Part shown: positions 33,985 to 42,689 of the stretch, in pieces
How the letters are laid out: each line of letters starts with the position of its first letter
How positions within the stretch are numbered: position 1 is the stretch's first letter
Program-made: the position numbers and the translations under genes
From: Kribbella antibiotica
Lineage (GTDB): Bacteria > Actinomycetota > Actinomycetes > Propionibacteriales > Kribbellaceae
Assembly: GCF_004349055.1 (NCBI RefSeq)
Contig: NZ_SMKX01000021.1
Span: 1-64,000 of the forward strand
Reading direction: 5' to 3'
DNA length: 64,000 nt
Notes under the pieces: generated by a model
Databases searched by the model: none
What the model was told of the DNA's origin: nothing
The model's input: only the letters and a program-made list of their open reading frames with translations

Positions 33985-35322
33985 ATGAAGGTTGCCGTAT
34001 TCGGTCTTGGGTATGTGGGGTCGGTGACTGCGGCATGTCTGGCTGCGGCCGGGCATGACGTGTGGGGTGTTGATGTCGACACCGCGAAGGTCGGTCCTAT
34101 CACTGAAGGCCACAGTCCAGTGGTCGAGCCCGGCCTGGACGAGCTGGTTGCGGACGGGGTGACTGCTGGTCGGCTGCATGCGACCACGGATCCTCGGCTC
34201 GCGCTGGATCGTGCCGATGTGTCACTGATCTGTGTAGGGACGCCGTCGACACCGGCGGGCAGTACCGATCTGACGTACATCAAGCGCGCGGTCCGCGATA
34301 TCGCGGAGGCCGCGCACGTCGTCGTACCGCCGGAGTCGGGGTTCCACAGCATCGTGATCCGGTCGACGGTGCCTCCGGGCACGGTCGACGAGGTGGTCGC
34401 GAAGGTGCTGGCTGACGTGCCGCCGCCGGCTGGACTGACGTTCGGTACGGCGATGTGCCCGGAGTTCCTGCGGGAGGGATCCGGACTGGCCGACTTCTAC
34501 GACCCGCCGTTCGTGGTGGTCGGGACCGAGTTCCCGACCGTCGGCGTTCAGCTGAGTGAGCTGTTCGCCTTCCTGATGAATAGCAGTCTTGGTCAAGAGG
34601 TTCAGGTCGTCGAGGTGCGGACCGCGGAGGCGCTCAAGTACGCCTGCAACGCGTTCCACGCCACGAAGGTCGCGTTCGCGAACGAGATGGGCCGGATCTT
34701 CCGCAACTACGAGGTGGACTCCCGCGAGGTGATGCGGCTGTTCGTCCAGGACACCAGCCTGAACATCTCGCCGTACTACCTGAAGCCCGGGTTCGCGTTC
34801 GGTGGCTCGTGCCTGCCGAAGGACCTGCGGTCGGTGCTGCACCTGGCCCGGGTCAACGACACCGAGCTGCCGCTGCTGGCCGGCACGCTGGCCACCAACG
34901 AGCGTTCGATCTCCGACATCGTCGACCGGGTCATCGCCGGTCCCGGCCGCGAGGTCGCACTGCTCGGTCTGAGCTTCAAGGTCTCCACCGACGACCTGCG
35001 CGAGAGCCCGAACGTCGAGCTCGCCGAGCGGCTGATCGGCAAGGGCTACAACCTGCGCATCTACGACGCGATCGTGAACCCGAGCCGCCTGGTCGGCGCG
35101 AACCTGCGGCACGTCGAGTCGAAGCTGCCGCACCTGCAGCGCGTGCTCACCGACGACCCGGCCGCCGCGCTCCGCGGTGCCGACGTCGCGCTGGTGAGCG
35201 CCACCGACAAGGCGGCGGTCGACGCCCTGCTGGCGGCTCCGCCGGCTCGAACCATCGACCTCAGCGGCCGCCTCGGCGACAGCGTCGAGGCGTTGCCCGG
35301 ATACGAAGGAGTGGGCTGGTGA
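33985..35322 (+). CDS. UDP-glucose/GDP-mannose 6-dehydrogenase family protein, AlgD-like
   Basis: 445-residue NAD-dependent sugar-nucleotide dehydrogenase that oxidises C6 to a carboxylate in two steps. The ATG at 33985 follows GGGGGG. NAD motif GLGYVGSVTAACLAAAGHDV is at residues 7–26, CVGTPSTPAGSTDLTYI near 80, MCPEFLREGSGLADF near 155, and the catalytic Cys motif GFAFGGSCLPKDLRS near 267–281. GGSCLPKDLR and the LREGSGLADF loop recall GDP-mannose dehydrogenase (AlgD) more than typical UDP-glucose dehydrogenases, so GDP-mannuronate is likely, with UDP-glucuronate as alternative. The gene leads a coupled operon. Confidence 0.88.
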   Translation: MKVAVFGLGYVGSVTAACLAAAGHDVWGVDVDTAKVGPITEGHSPVVEPGLDELVADGVTAGRLHATTDPRLALDRADVSLICVGTPSTPAGSTDLTYIKRAVRDIAEAAHVVVPPESGFHSIVIRSTVPPGTVDEVVAKVLADVPPPAGLTFGTAMCPEFLREGSGLADFYDPPFVVVGTEFPTVGVQLSELFAFLMNSSLGQEVQVVEVRTAEALKYACNAFHATKVAFANEMGRIFRNYEVDSREVMRLFVQDTSLNISPYYLKPGFAFGGSCLPKDLRSVLHLARVNDTELPLLAGTLATNERSISDIVDRVIAGPGREVALLGLSFKVSTDDLRESPNVELAERLIGKGYNLRIYDAIVNPSRLVGANLRHVESKLPHLQRVLTDDPAAALRGADVALVSATDKAAVDALLAAPPARTIDLSGRLGDSVEALPGYEGVGW

Positions 35323-36545
35323 GCGCAACCCGCGTTCTGATCATCATCCAGAACCTGTGGGTTCCGTTCGACCGCCGGGTCTGGGAGGAGTGCAAGGCGC
35401 TCAAGGGCGCCGGGTACGACGTGACTGTCGTCTGCCCGAAGGGTCCGGGTGACCCGGCGTACCAGGTGATCGACGGTGTCGCCGTCCACCAGTACAAGGC
35501 CTACGCGCCGGGTGGCAGCAAGGCCGGCTTCATCGTCGAGTACGCGTACTCGTTCCTGATGACGCTGCTGCTGGTGCTGCGCGCCCGCAAAGCAGGCCGC
35601 TTCCAGGTCATGCAGGCCTGCAACCCGCCGGACATCTTCTGGCCGATCGCGATCCTGCTGCGCAAGCTGGACCGGACGAAGTTCGTCTTCGACCACCACG
35701 ACCTGTGCCCCGAGCTGTTCCAGTCCCGCTTCGGCGGTACGACGTCTCTTCCGTACAAGGGCCTGCGGTTCCTCGAGCGGATGACGCACCGGACCGCCGA
35801 CCACGTGACGTCGACCAACGACTCGTACCGGCGGATCGCGATCACGCGCAGCGGCAAGGCCAACCACGACGTGACCGTCGTACGGACCGGTCCGGACCCG
35901 GAGAAGCTGCAGCGGGTGCAGGCTGACGACTCGCTGCGTGACGGGCACAAGTACCTCGTCACCTACATCGGTGTGATGGGCCCGCAGGACGGTGTCGACA
36001 TCGTCGTCCGCGCGGCCGACCACATCGTCAACCAGCTCGGCCGCACCGACATCAAGTTCACCCTGATGGGCGCCGGCGACTCGTACGACGAGGTGGTCGC
36101 CCTGCGCGACGAGCTCGGGCTGCAGCAGCACATCGAGTTCACCGGCCGGGTGCCGGACGAGACCGTCCGCGCGGTGATGTCGACCGCCGACCTCGGCCTG
36201 TCGCCGGACCCGAAGAACCCGCTGAACGACGTCTCCACGATGAACAAGACGATGGAGTACATGGCGTTCGAGCTGCCGGTCGTCGCCTTCGACCTGATCG
36301 AGACCAAGGTCTCGGCCGCCGAGGCCGCCGTCTACGTCGAGCCGAACGACGTCACGAAGTACGGGCAGGCGATCGTCGACCTGCTCGACGACGAGGTCGC
36401 GCGGCGCCGGATGGGCCGGTTCGGCCGCGAGCGGGTCGAGCAGGTGCTCGCCTGGAAGCACCAGCAGAAGGCATACCTGGGCGTGTTCGAGGAGCTGACC
36501 GGCCACGTGACGCCGATCAGCGTCGTCCGGGCCACGGGTTCCTGA
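35319..36545 (+). CDS. Glycosyltransferase family 4
   Basis: 408 residues from the GTG at 35319, which overlaps the dehydrogenase stop by four bases and has AAGGAG upstream. GT-B fold: N-terminal domain IIIQNLWVPFDRRVWEECKA and VTVVCPKGPGD; donor domain with ITRSGK and VVRTGPDPEKLQ near 180, YIGVMGPQDGVDIVVRAADH near 215, and STMNKTMEYMAFELPVVAFD near 305–324. The N-terminal WVPFDRRVW pattern is typical of WbuB-like transferases. Following a uronate-forming dehydrogenase, it may transfer the uronic acid. Confidence 0.92.
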   Translation: MSATRVLIIIQNLWVPFDRRVWEECKALKGAGYDVTVVCPKGPGDPAYQVIDGVAVHQYKAYAPGGSKAGFIVEYAYSFLMTLLLVLRARKAGRFQVMQACNPPDIFWPIAILLRKLDRTKFVFDHHDLCPELFQSRFGGTTSLPYKGLRFLERMTHRTADHVTSTNDSYRRIAITRSGKANHDVTVVRTGPDPEKLQRVQADDSLRDGHKYLVTYIGVMGPQDGVDIVVRAADHIVNQLGRTDIKFTLMGAGDSYDEVVALRDELGLQQHIEFTGRVPDETVRAVMSTADLGLSPDPKNPLNDVSTMNKTMEYMAFELPVVAFDLIETKVSAAEAAVYVEPNDVTKYGQAIVDLLDDEVARRRMGRFGRERVEQVLAWKHQQKAYLGVFEELTGHVTPISVVRATGS

Positions 36546-36546
36546 C

Positions 36547-38463
36547 GTGTGCGGGATCGCCGGCTGCTACCAGCAGCGCGACGGGCTGGCACTGGCCGAG
36601 GCAATGAGCGACCGGATCGCACACCGCGGTCCGGACGCTACTGCGGTGTACCGGTTCCAGGAGGACGACGTCCTCGCCGTACTGGCGCACCGGCGGCTGT
36701 CCATCATCGATCTGACGTCCGGTGCGGACCAGCCGTTCAGCAAGCGCGGACTGACGCTTTGCTACAACGGCGAGCTCTACAACTACAAAGAACTGCGCAG
36801 CGAGCTGGCCAAGACCGGTGTGACGTTTCGGACCAACTCGGACACCGAGGTGGTGCTGGAGGCGTGGCGCCGCTGGGGTCCGGATGCGCTCAAGCGATTC
36901 CGTGGCATGTTTGCGTTCGCGATGCTCGACGAGGAGAGCGGCAGCCTGTTCTTGGCCCGCGACCCGCTGGGCATCAAGCCGCTGTTCTACCTGCGCCGCC
37001 AGGGCGGTGTGGTCTTCGCGTCCGAGCTGAAGGCGCTGGTCACGGTTCTTGGGCCCGAACTGCGGACCGAGCCCGGTGCCCTGATCTCGTCGATGCTCTA
37101 TTACTGGCTGCCTGAGCAGCGCTGTGCCATCGACGGTGTCGAGAAGTTGCCGGCGGGGTCGTGGGCCGAGTTCCGGCCAGACGGCAGCAGCCGGCACGAC
37201 ACGTACTGGCGCGTCACCGACGTCGCCACCGAGGCTGCGGCGGGTCCACCGGCCGATCTGCGACAGGTGATCGAGGAGTCGGTCGCCGCCCACATGGTGG
37301 CCGACGTACCGGTGTCGACCTTCCTCAGTGGTGGGCTGGACTCCAGCTTGGTGACAGTGCTGGCCAAGCAGATGGACTCGTCCGTCGACTCGTACACGAT
37401 CACCTTCCGGTCCGAGGATCAGAAGCTCGAAGCAATGCCGGACGACGCGATCTACGCGCGCAAGGTGGCCAAGCAGTTCGGCATCGACCTGCACGAGATC
37501 GAGATCGCCCCGGACGTGGTCGACCTGCTGCCGCGGATCGTCGACATCCTGGACGAGCCGATCGGCGACCCGGCCGCGATCAACACGCTGCTGATGTGCG
37601 ACACCGCGCGCGATGCCGGGGTCAAGGTCCTGCTCTCCGGGATGGGCGCCGACGAGCTGTTCGGTGGTTACCGCAAACACCTCGCGTGTGTGATGGGAGC
37701 GCAGTACCAGTCGCTTCCCGGCGTGGTGCGCAACGGCCTGATCGGCCCGGCCGTACGGCGTCTGCCGGTCACCGTGCGCGGCCGCGGACTGCGCTACGCG
37801 CGATGGGCCAAGCGGTTCGAGACGTTCTCGAACCTGCCCGAGGAAGAGGCGTTCCGGCGCAGCTACACCATGTACGACGGGGATCAGCTGACCGGACTCT
37901 TGAGCCCGGATCTGGAGCCGTACGTCGGGAAGCTGCTCGGCGAGCACAGCGACATCTACAACGACAACTCGCTCGACGATCACGTGAACCGGATGTGCCT
38001 GGCCGACTCGCGGATGTTCCTGCCGGGGCTGAACCTCACCTACACCGACCGCGCCAGTATGGCGGCCTCCACCGAGGTGCGGACGCCGTTCGTGGACCCG
38101 ATCGTCGCGCGGGCCGCGTTCTCGATCCCGGGTAGCCAGAAGATCCACCGCCGGGTCAGCAAGCTGGCGCTGAAGAAGGCGGCCGAGGCCTGGTTGCCGA
38201 AGGAGATCATCTACCGCCCGAAGGCATCGTTCAGCGCTCCGCTGCGGGCCTGGATCCGCAACGACCTGCGCGAGCTGGTCGACGACACGCTGCTCCGTGG
38301 TGAGCTCGTCGGCAGTGGCTTCCTGCAACAGGCCGCCGTACAGCGTCTTGTCGACGACGAGCGGGCCGGGCGTGAGGACTACTCGAAGCAGATCTGGCAG
38401 TTGCTGACGCTGGAGACCTGGACGCGCAACATGCGTTCGCTCGGCGTGACCATCACCTCTTAA
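36547..38463 (+). CDS. asnB: Asparagine synthase (glutamine-hydrolysing), polysaccharide-cluster type
   Basis: 638 residues from the GTG at 36547, which places Cys at position 2 (MCGIAGCYQQRDG) as the glutaminase nucleophile. Glutaminase motifs RGPDATAVYR, RLSIIDLTSGADQPF and NGELYNY follow. The synthetase domain has the ATP pyrophosphatase motif SGGLDSSLVTVLAKQ near 258 and SGMGADELFGGYRKH near 365. In exopolysaccharide clusters such proteins are thought to amidate a uronic acid carboxylate, not make asparagine. That would fit the dehydrogenase two genes upstream, but the cellular asparagine synthase role cannot be excluded. One base after the GT4 gene. Confidence 0.9.
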   Translation: MCGIAGCYQQRDGLALAEAMSDRIAHRGPDATAVYRFQEDDVLAVLAHRRLSIIDLTSGADQPFSKRGLTLCYNGELYNYKELRSELAKTGVTFRTNSDTEVVLEAWRRWGPDALKRFRGMFAFAMLDEESGSLFLARDPLGIKPLFYLRRQGGVVFASELKALVTVLGPELRTEPGALISSMLYYWLPEQRCAIDGVEKLPAGSWAEFRPDGSSRHDTYWRVTDVATEAAAGPPADLRQVIEESVAAHMVADVPVSTFLSGGLDSSLVTVLAKQMDSSVDSYTITFRSEDQKLEAMPDDAIYARKVAKQFGIDLHEIEIAPDVVDLLPRIVDILDEPIGDPAAINTLLMCDTARDAGVKVLLSGMGADELFGGYRKHLACVMGAQYQSLPGVVRNGLIGPAVRRLPVTVRGRGLRYARWAKRFETFSNLPEEEAFRRSYTMYDGDQLTGLLSPDLEPYVGKLLGEHSDIYNDNSLDDHVNRMCLADSRMFLPGLNLTYTDRASMAASTEVRTPFVDPIVARAAFSIPGSQKIHRRVSKLALKKAAEAWLPKEIIYRPKASFSAPLRAWIRNDLRELVDDTLLRGELVGSGFLQQAAVQRLVDDERAGREDYSKQIWQLLTLETWTRNMRSLGVTITS

Positions 38464-38477
38464 AGGACAACAGACAT

Positions 38478-40667
38478 ATGAAGCAGGTCGCGCAGAACTA
38501 CAAGTCCGGTGAGCTGGCGGTGCTCGACGTACCGGCGCCCGGGTGCCAGCCCGGCGGCGTACTGGTGCGCTCGCTGTACTCGCTGATCTCGACCGGGACC
38601 GAGCTGATGAAGGTCGGCGAGGCCAAGCTCTCGCTGGTCGGCAAGGCGAAGGCGCGGCCCGACCAGGTCAAGAAGGTGCTCGACACCGTTGCCCAGCAGG
38701 GGCTGAAGAGCACCTACCAGAAGGTGATGAACAAGCTCGACTCCTACACGCCGCTCGGCTACTCGCTGTGTGGGGTCGTGGTTGAGGTCGGTGCGGGTGC
38801 CGAAGAGTTCAGCGTCGGCCAGCTGGTCGCTGCCGCAGGCAGCGAGTTTGCGCTGCACGCGGAGTACAACTGGGTGCCGATCAACCTGTGCGTGCCGGTG
38901 CCGGACGGCGTCCCTGCTGAGCAGGCGGCGTTCTCCACGGTCGGTGCGATCGCCATGCAGGGTGTGCGCCAGGCGGAGGTCCAGCTCGGTGAGACCGCGG
39001 TCGTCATCGGCCTCGGACTCGTCGGCCAGCTCTGCGTGCGACTGCTCGTTGCCGCCGGTGTCCGCGTCTTCGGTATCGACACCGTCGAAGATCGCTGCCG
39101 GATGGCAGAGAAGGCCGGCGCGCTCGCCTGCTCCTCCCCCGACGAGGCCGGCGTTGCCTCGCTCGAGCGTTCGTTGCTAGAGGCATCCAATGGTCTCGGC
39201 GCCGACCACATCCTGCTCGCCGCCGGCGGCACCTCCAACGGCCCCGTCGAAACGGCTGCCCGGTTGGCCCGCGACCGCGCCCGCGTCGTAGACATCGGCA
39301 AGACCAAGCTGGACCTGCCGTGGAACGCCTACTACGACAAAGAGCTCGACGTCCGCTTCTCCCGTTCCTACGGCCCCGGCCGGTACGACGACCGCTACGA
39401 GCTCCAGGGCATCGACTACCCCGCCGGCTACGTCCGCTGGACCGAACGCCGCAACCTCGAATGCTTCGTCGACCTGATCGCCCGCGAACAGATCGACATC
39501 CAGTCCCTCATCGCCGGTACCTTCCCCATCGCGGATGCGACGGACGCCTACGCCAAGCTGAGCAGCGGATCGCTGCCGGGCGTCGGCTTCCTCTTCGAGT
39601 ACCCCGAGGTCGCCACCGACGAGGCAGCCGTCACCACCTCCCCCACCTCAGGGGCGGCTGCCTCCGGCATTGCCACGAAGCGCCGCGAGCCGGCCGGCGG
39701 GCCGACGAGTGGTGCAGCTCGGCTCGGGTTCATCGGTGCGGGCAACTATGCGTCCAGCATGCTGCTGCCGCACCTGCAGACCAACGACAACGCGACACTC
39801 GCCCGGGTAGCCACGAACAAGAGCCTGTCGGCCGCGAACGCGCAGAAGAAGTTCGGCTTCGAGCAGATCTCGACCGACGCCAACGAGGTGCTGACCGACG
39901 ACAGCCTCGACGCGATCTTCGTGGTGACCCGGCACAGCTCGCACGCCGACCTCACCTGCAAGGCGCTCGAGACCGGCAAGGCAGTCTTCGTCGAGAAGCC
40001 GCTGGCTCTCACGTACGACGAGGTCGACCAGATCGTGGCGACCGTCGAAGCGACCGGCAACGACCGCCTGATGGTCGGGTTCAACCGCCGGTTCTCGCCG
40101 CTGCTGACCGACCTGAAGACGCGCTTCGGCGACCCGGGCGGCAACTACTCGCTGCGCTACCTGGTCAACGCCGGCAAGCTGGATCCGTCCAGCTGGTACC
40201 TCGACCAGGGCAAGGAAGGCAGCCGGTTCGCCGGTGAGGGCGGGCACTTCATCGACACCCTCGCCTGGTGGCTCGACAGCACCCCGACCGAGGTGTACGC
40301 CGTACCGGGCCCGGACCACGGTGATGTCGTCATCACGCTCCGGTTCGCGAACGGGTCCGTCGGAAGCATCAACTACGTTGCCGGCGGCAACACCCGCTTC
40401 CCGAAGGAGACGCTGGACATCACCGGTGGCGGCCGCAACGCTCGCCTCGACAACTTCGCCAGCGCGTCGGTGTGGACCGGCCGTAAGCCGTCGACCAAGA
40501 AGGCCCGCGGTACCGACAAGGGCCAGCGCGCCGAGCTCGAAGCCTTCGTGCAGGCCGTCAAGAACGGCACCAAGATGCCGATCAGCTTCGACTCACTCAT
40601 CGCCACCACTCGCGCCACCATCGCTGTGGACCGCAGCATGGCGTCAGGCGCCCCGGAAAAGGTATGA
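38478..40667 (+). CDS. Bi-domain oxidoreductase: MDR dehydrogenase fused to Gfo/Idh/MocA
   Basis: 729 residues. N-terminal half (about 1–365) is a medium-chain dehydrogenase/reductase: SLYSLISTGTELMKVG, a GYSLCGVVVEVGAG segment near 95 and cofactor motif GLGLVGQLCVRLLVAAGV near 175. A Ser/Ala/Thr-rich linker (about 378–412) leads to a Gfo/Idh/MocA half, with GFIGAGNYASSMLLPHLQ near 415, FVEKPLALTYDEVDQI near 508–523, and EGGHFIDTLAWWLD near 588. Proteins of this arrangement regularly neighbour heparinase-like genes and may oxidise and reduce a sugar unit on the same chain. Fourteen bases after asnB, and overlapping the heparinase gene by four. Confidence 0.9.
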   Translation: MKQVAQNYKSGELAVLDVPAPGCQPGGVLVRSLYSLISTGTELMKVGEAKLSLVGKAKARPDQVKKVLDTVAQQGLKSTYQKVMNKLDSYTPLGYSLCGVVVEVGAGAEEFSVGQLVAAAGSEFALHAEYNWVPINLCVPVPDGVPAEQAAFSTVGAIAMQGVRQAEVQLGETAVVIGLGLVGQLCVRLLVAAGVRVFGIDTVEDRCRMAEKAGALACSSPDEAGVASLERSLLEASNGLGADHILLAAGGTSNGPVETAARLARDRARVVDIGKTKLDLPWNAYYDKELDVRFSRSYGPGRYDDRYELQGIDYPAGYVRWTERRNLECFVDLIAREQIDIQSLIAGTFPIADATDAYAKLSSGSLPGVGFLFEYPEVATDEAAVTTSPTSGAAASGIATKRREPAGGPTSGAARLGFIGAGNYASSMLLPHLQTNDNATLARVATNKSLSAANAQKKFGFEQISTDANEVLTDDSLDAIFVVTRHSSHADLTCKALETGKAVFVEKPLALTYDEVDQIVATVEATGNDRLMVGFNRRFSPLLTDLKTRFGDPGGNYSLRYLVNAGKLDPSSWYLDQGKEGSRFAGEGGHFIDTLAWWLDSTPTEVYAVPGPDHGDVVITLRFANGSVGSINYVAGGNTRFPKETLDITGGGRNARLDNFASASVWTGRKPSTKKARGTDKGQRAELEAFVQAVKNGTKMPISFDSLIATTRATIAVDRSMASGAPEKV

Positions 40668-42616
40668 GTCGTCAGCCCCTTGGGTGGTACGTCCGGCGGC
40701 TCCGCCGGATGTCCCCCACCGAACTGATCTGGCGCACCACCGACCACGCACGGCAGACGGCCTGGGCTTACCAGCAGGTGAAGCCCGGGCAGGACCCGAG
40801 TGCGCCGTCGACCCTGCGCAAGGACCTCACCTTCGGTACGACGCTCCCGCCGCACGCGGCCGACGCCGTACCGGAGGCGGCCCGGCAGGCCGTCATCGAG
40901 ACCGCCGACGCGATCATGGCCGGCAACCTCGAGGTGCTCGGCACCGACCGCACGGACCTCGTGAACCCGGACTGGTTCCGCGACCCGATCACCGGCCGAC
41001 GCTCGGACCCGGCGCAGTACACATTCAAGCTGAACCACCGCAACGAGGACTTGGTCGGCAACATCAAGCAGGTGTGGGAGCTGTCACGGCACCACCACCT
41101 GACTCAGCTCGCTGCCGCTTGGTACCTGACCCACGACGACAAGTACGCCGACCGCGTCGCGGAGCAGCTCACCGACTGGTGGCGCACGAACCCGTTCCTG
41201 TCCGGTGTGCACTGGGCCAGTGGGATCGAGGTCGGCATCCGCCTGATCAGCTGGACCTGGATTCGCCGGCTCCTGAACGACTGGCCGGACATCACTGACC
41301 TGTTCGAGCACAACGAGCTCGCACTGAACCAGCTCTACTGGCACCAGCGCTATCTGGCCGCCTTCCAGAGCAGAGGCTCGTCAGCCAACAACCATGTGAT
41401 CGCAGAGGCCGCCGGACAGCTTGTCGGCGCCAGTGCGTTCCCCTGGTTCCGCGAGAGCAACAAGTGGCGAACTGACGCGGCCGCACTGCTGGAGCGCGAG
41501 CTGGACGCGAACACGTTCCCGTCCGGCGTCAACCGCGAGCTGGCCAGCGACTACCACCGCTTTGTCTCAGAGCTAGGCCTCTACGCCGCTCTGGAAGCGA
41601 ACTTGGCCGGACATCCGCTCAGCCCGTCCACCTGGGCGCTGCTGACCCGCACTGCCGATGTCTCGGCAGCCATAGTCGACAGCACGCTCCGTCCGCCCCG
41701 CCAGGGTGACGACGACGAGGGCATGGTGCTGGTGCTCGACCCACCGAACATCCACAGCTGGTCTGCCTACGTGGCGCTCGGTGCAGCCGCGGTAGGCCCG
41801 GCGGAGTGGTGGCCGGAGGTCCCGGCGACCGCTACGTCCACTCTGGTTGCCGCACTGCTCCAAGGTGCACAAGGCGATCGTCCAGCCGAACGACCAGGCC
41901 ACTTCAACGACGCCGGTCTGACCATCCTGCGCAGCACCGACGACGGCCCGGAGATCTGGGCCCGCGGTGACGCAGGTCCGCACGGCTTCCTCTCGATCGC
42001 TGCGCACGCACACTGTGACGCACTGTCGCTTGAGGTCCGCGTTGGCGGTGTCGACGTCCTCGCCGACCCAGGCACGTACTGCTACCACGGTGAAGAGGAG
42101 TGGCGGAACTACTTTCGCTCCACGATCGGCCACAACACGGTCGAGGTGAACGGCGCCGAGCAGTCCATCTGGGGCGGTGCGTTCCTCTGGCTGCGCGGTG
42201 CAACCGGACAGGTCCGCCAGTACGACGCCTCCACCGGCACATGGGATGCGGAGCACGACGGGTACCGAGTCGGCGACTCTCCGGTCACGCACCGGCGCAA
42301 CGCCGTACTGGAGGGGCGCACGCTACGAGTCGACGACCACCTCGACACGGCGGCCGACGTACGGATCGCTTGGCATCTCGGACCGGATGTGACCGCAGAG
42401 CTGGACGGTGCGACCGCACGGTTGACGTGGGAAACCGGTACGGCGGTTGCGGAGCTGCCGGCGGGATTGACTTGGACGGCACACCACGGTGGTGACGATC
42501 CGCTACTGGGTTGGTACTCACCGCGATTCGGCCGTAAGGTCCCCATCACAACGCTGGTTGGCGCGGGACGAGTCAGCGCCGAAACACCGGCAGTAAGCAT
42601 CTTCCGTTTCAGCTAA
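40664..42616 (+). CDS. Heparinase II/III family protein
   Basis: 650-residue protein with an N-terminal alpha-helical barrel (AWYLTHDDKYADRVAEQLTD, SGIEVGIRLISWTWIRRLL, SSANNHVIAEAAGQLVGAS) and the C-terminal heparinase II/III beta-sandwich (AHAHCDALSLEVRVGGVDVL, CYHGEEEWRNYFRSTIGHNT). The His in AHAHCD, the Tyr in CYHGEEEWRNYFR and His in GHNTVEVNG are the family's catalytic and metal-type positions. No signal peptide is visible, so it may be cytoplasmic or exported by another route. In capsule and exopolysaccharide clusters this family trims or degrades uronate-containing chains. ATGA overlap with the upstream gene. Confidence 0.9.
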   Translation: MSRQPLGWYVRRLRRMSPTELIWRTTDHARQTAWAYQQVKPGQDPSAPSTLRKDLTFGTTLPPHAADAVPEAARQAVIETADAIMAGNLEVLGTDRTDLVNPDWFRDPITGRRSDPAQYTFKLNHRNEDLVGNIKQVWELSRHHHLTQLAAAWYLTHDDKYADRVAEQLTDWWRTNPFLSGVHWASGIEVGIRLISWTWIRRLLNDWPDITDLFEHNELALNQLYWHQRYLAAFQSRGSSANNHVIAEAAGQLVGASAFPWFRESNKWRTDAAALLERELDANTFPSGVNRELASDYHRFVSELGLYAALEANLAGHPLSPSTWALLTRTADVSAAIVDSTLRPPRQGDDDEGMVLVLDPPNIHSWSAYVALGAAAVGPAEWWPEVPATATSTLVAALLQGAQGDRPAERPGHFNDAGLTILRSTDDGPEIWARGDAGPHGFLSIAAHAHCDALSLEVRVGGVDVLADPGTYCYHGEEEWRNYFRSTIGHNTVEVNGAEQSIWGGAFLWLRGATGQVRQYDASTGTWDAEHDGYRVGDSPVTHRRNAVLEGRTLRVDDHLDTAADVRIAWHLGPDVTAELDGATARLTWETGTAVAELPAGLTWTAHHGGDDPLLGWYSPRFGRKVPITTLVGAGRVSAETPAVSIFRFS

Positions 42617-42617
42617 C

Positions 42618-42628
42618 GGTGTATCAGC
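42618..42628 (+). promoter_or_regulatory. Shared 11-mer GGTGTATCAGC, copy 2
   Basis: Identical to 33917–33927 and again about 60 bases before a start codon (GTG at 42690). It begins one base after the heparinase stop codon, in the 74-base gap that separates the biosynthetic operon from the export module. Confidence 0.35.
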
Positions 42629-42689
42629 AGTCGTTCCTGCGCCTCTATTACTGCGAACACGAAGTAGTTCGTTCGCTTGGAGGGGGCCT

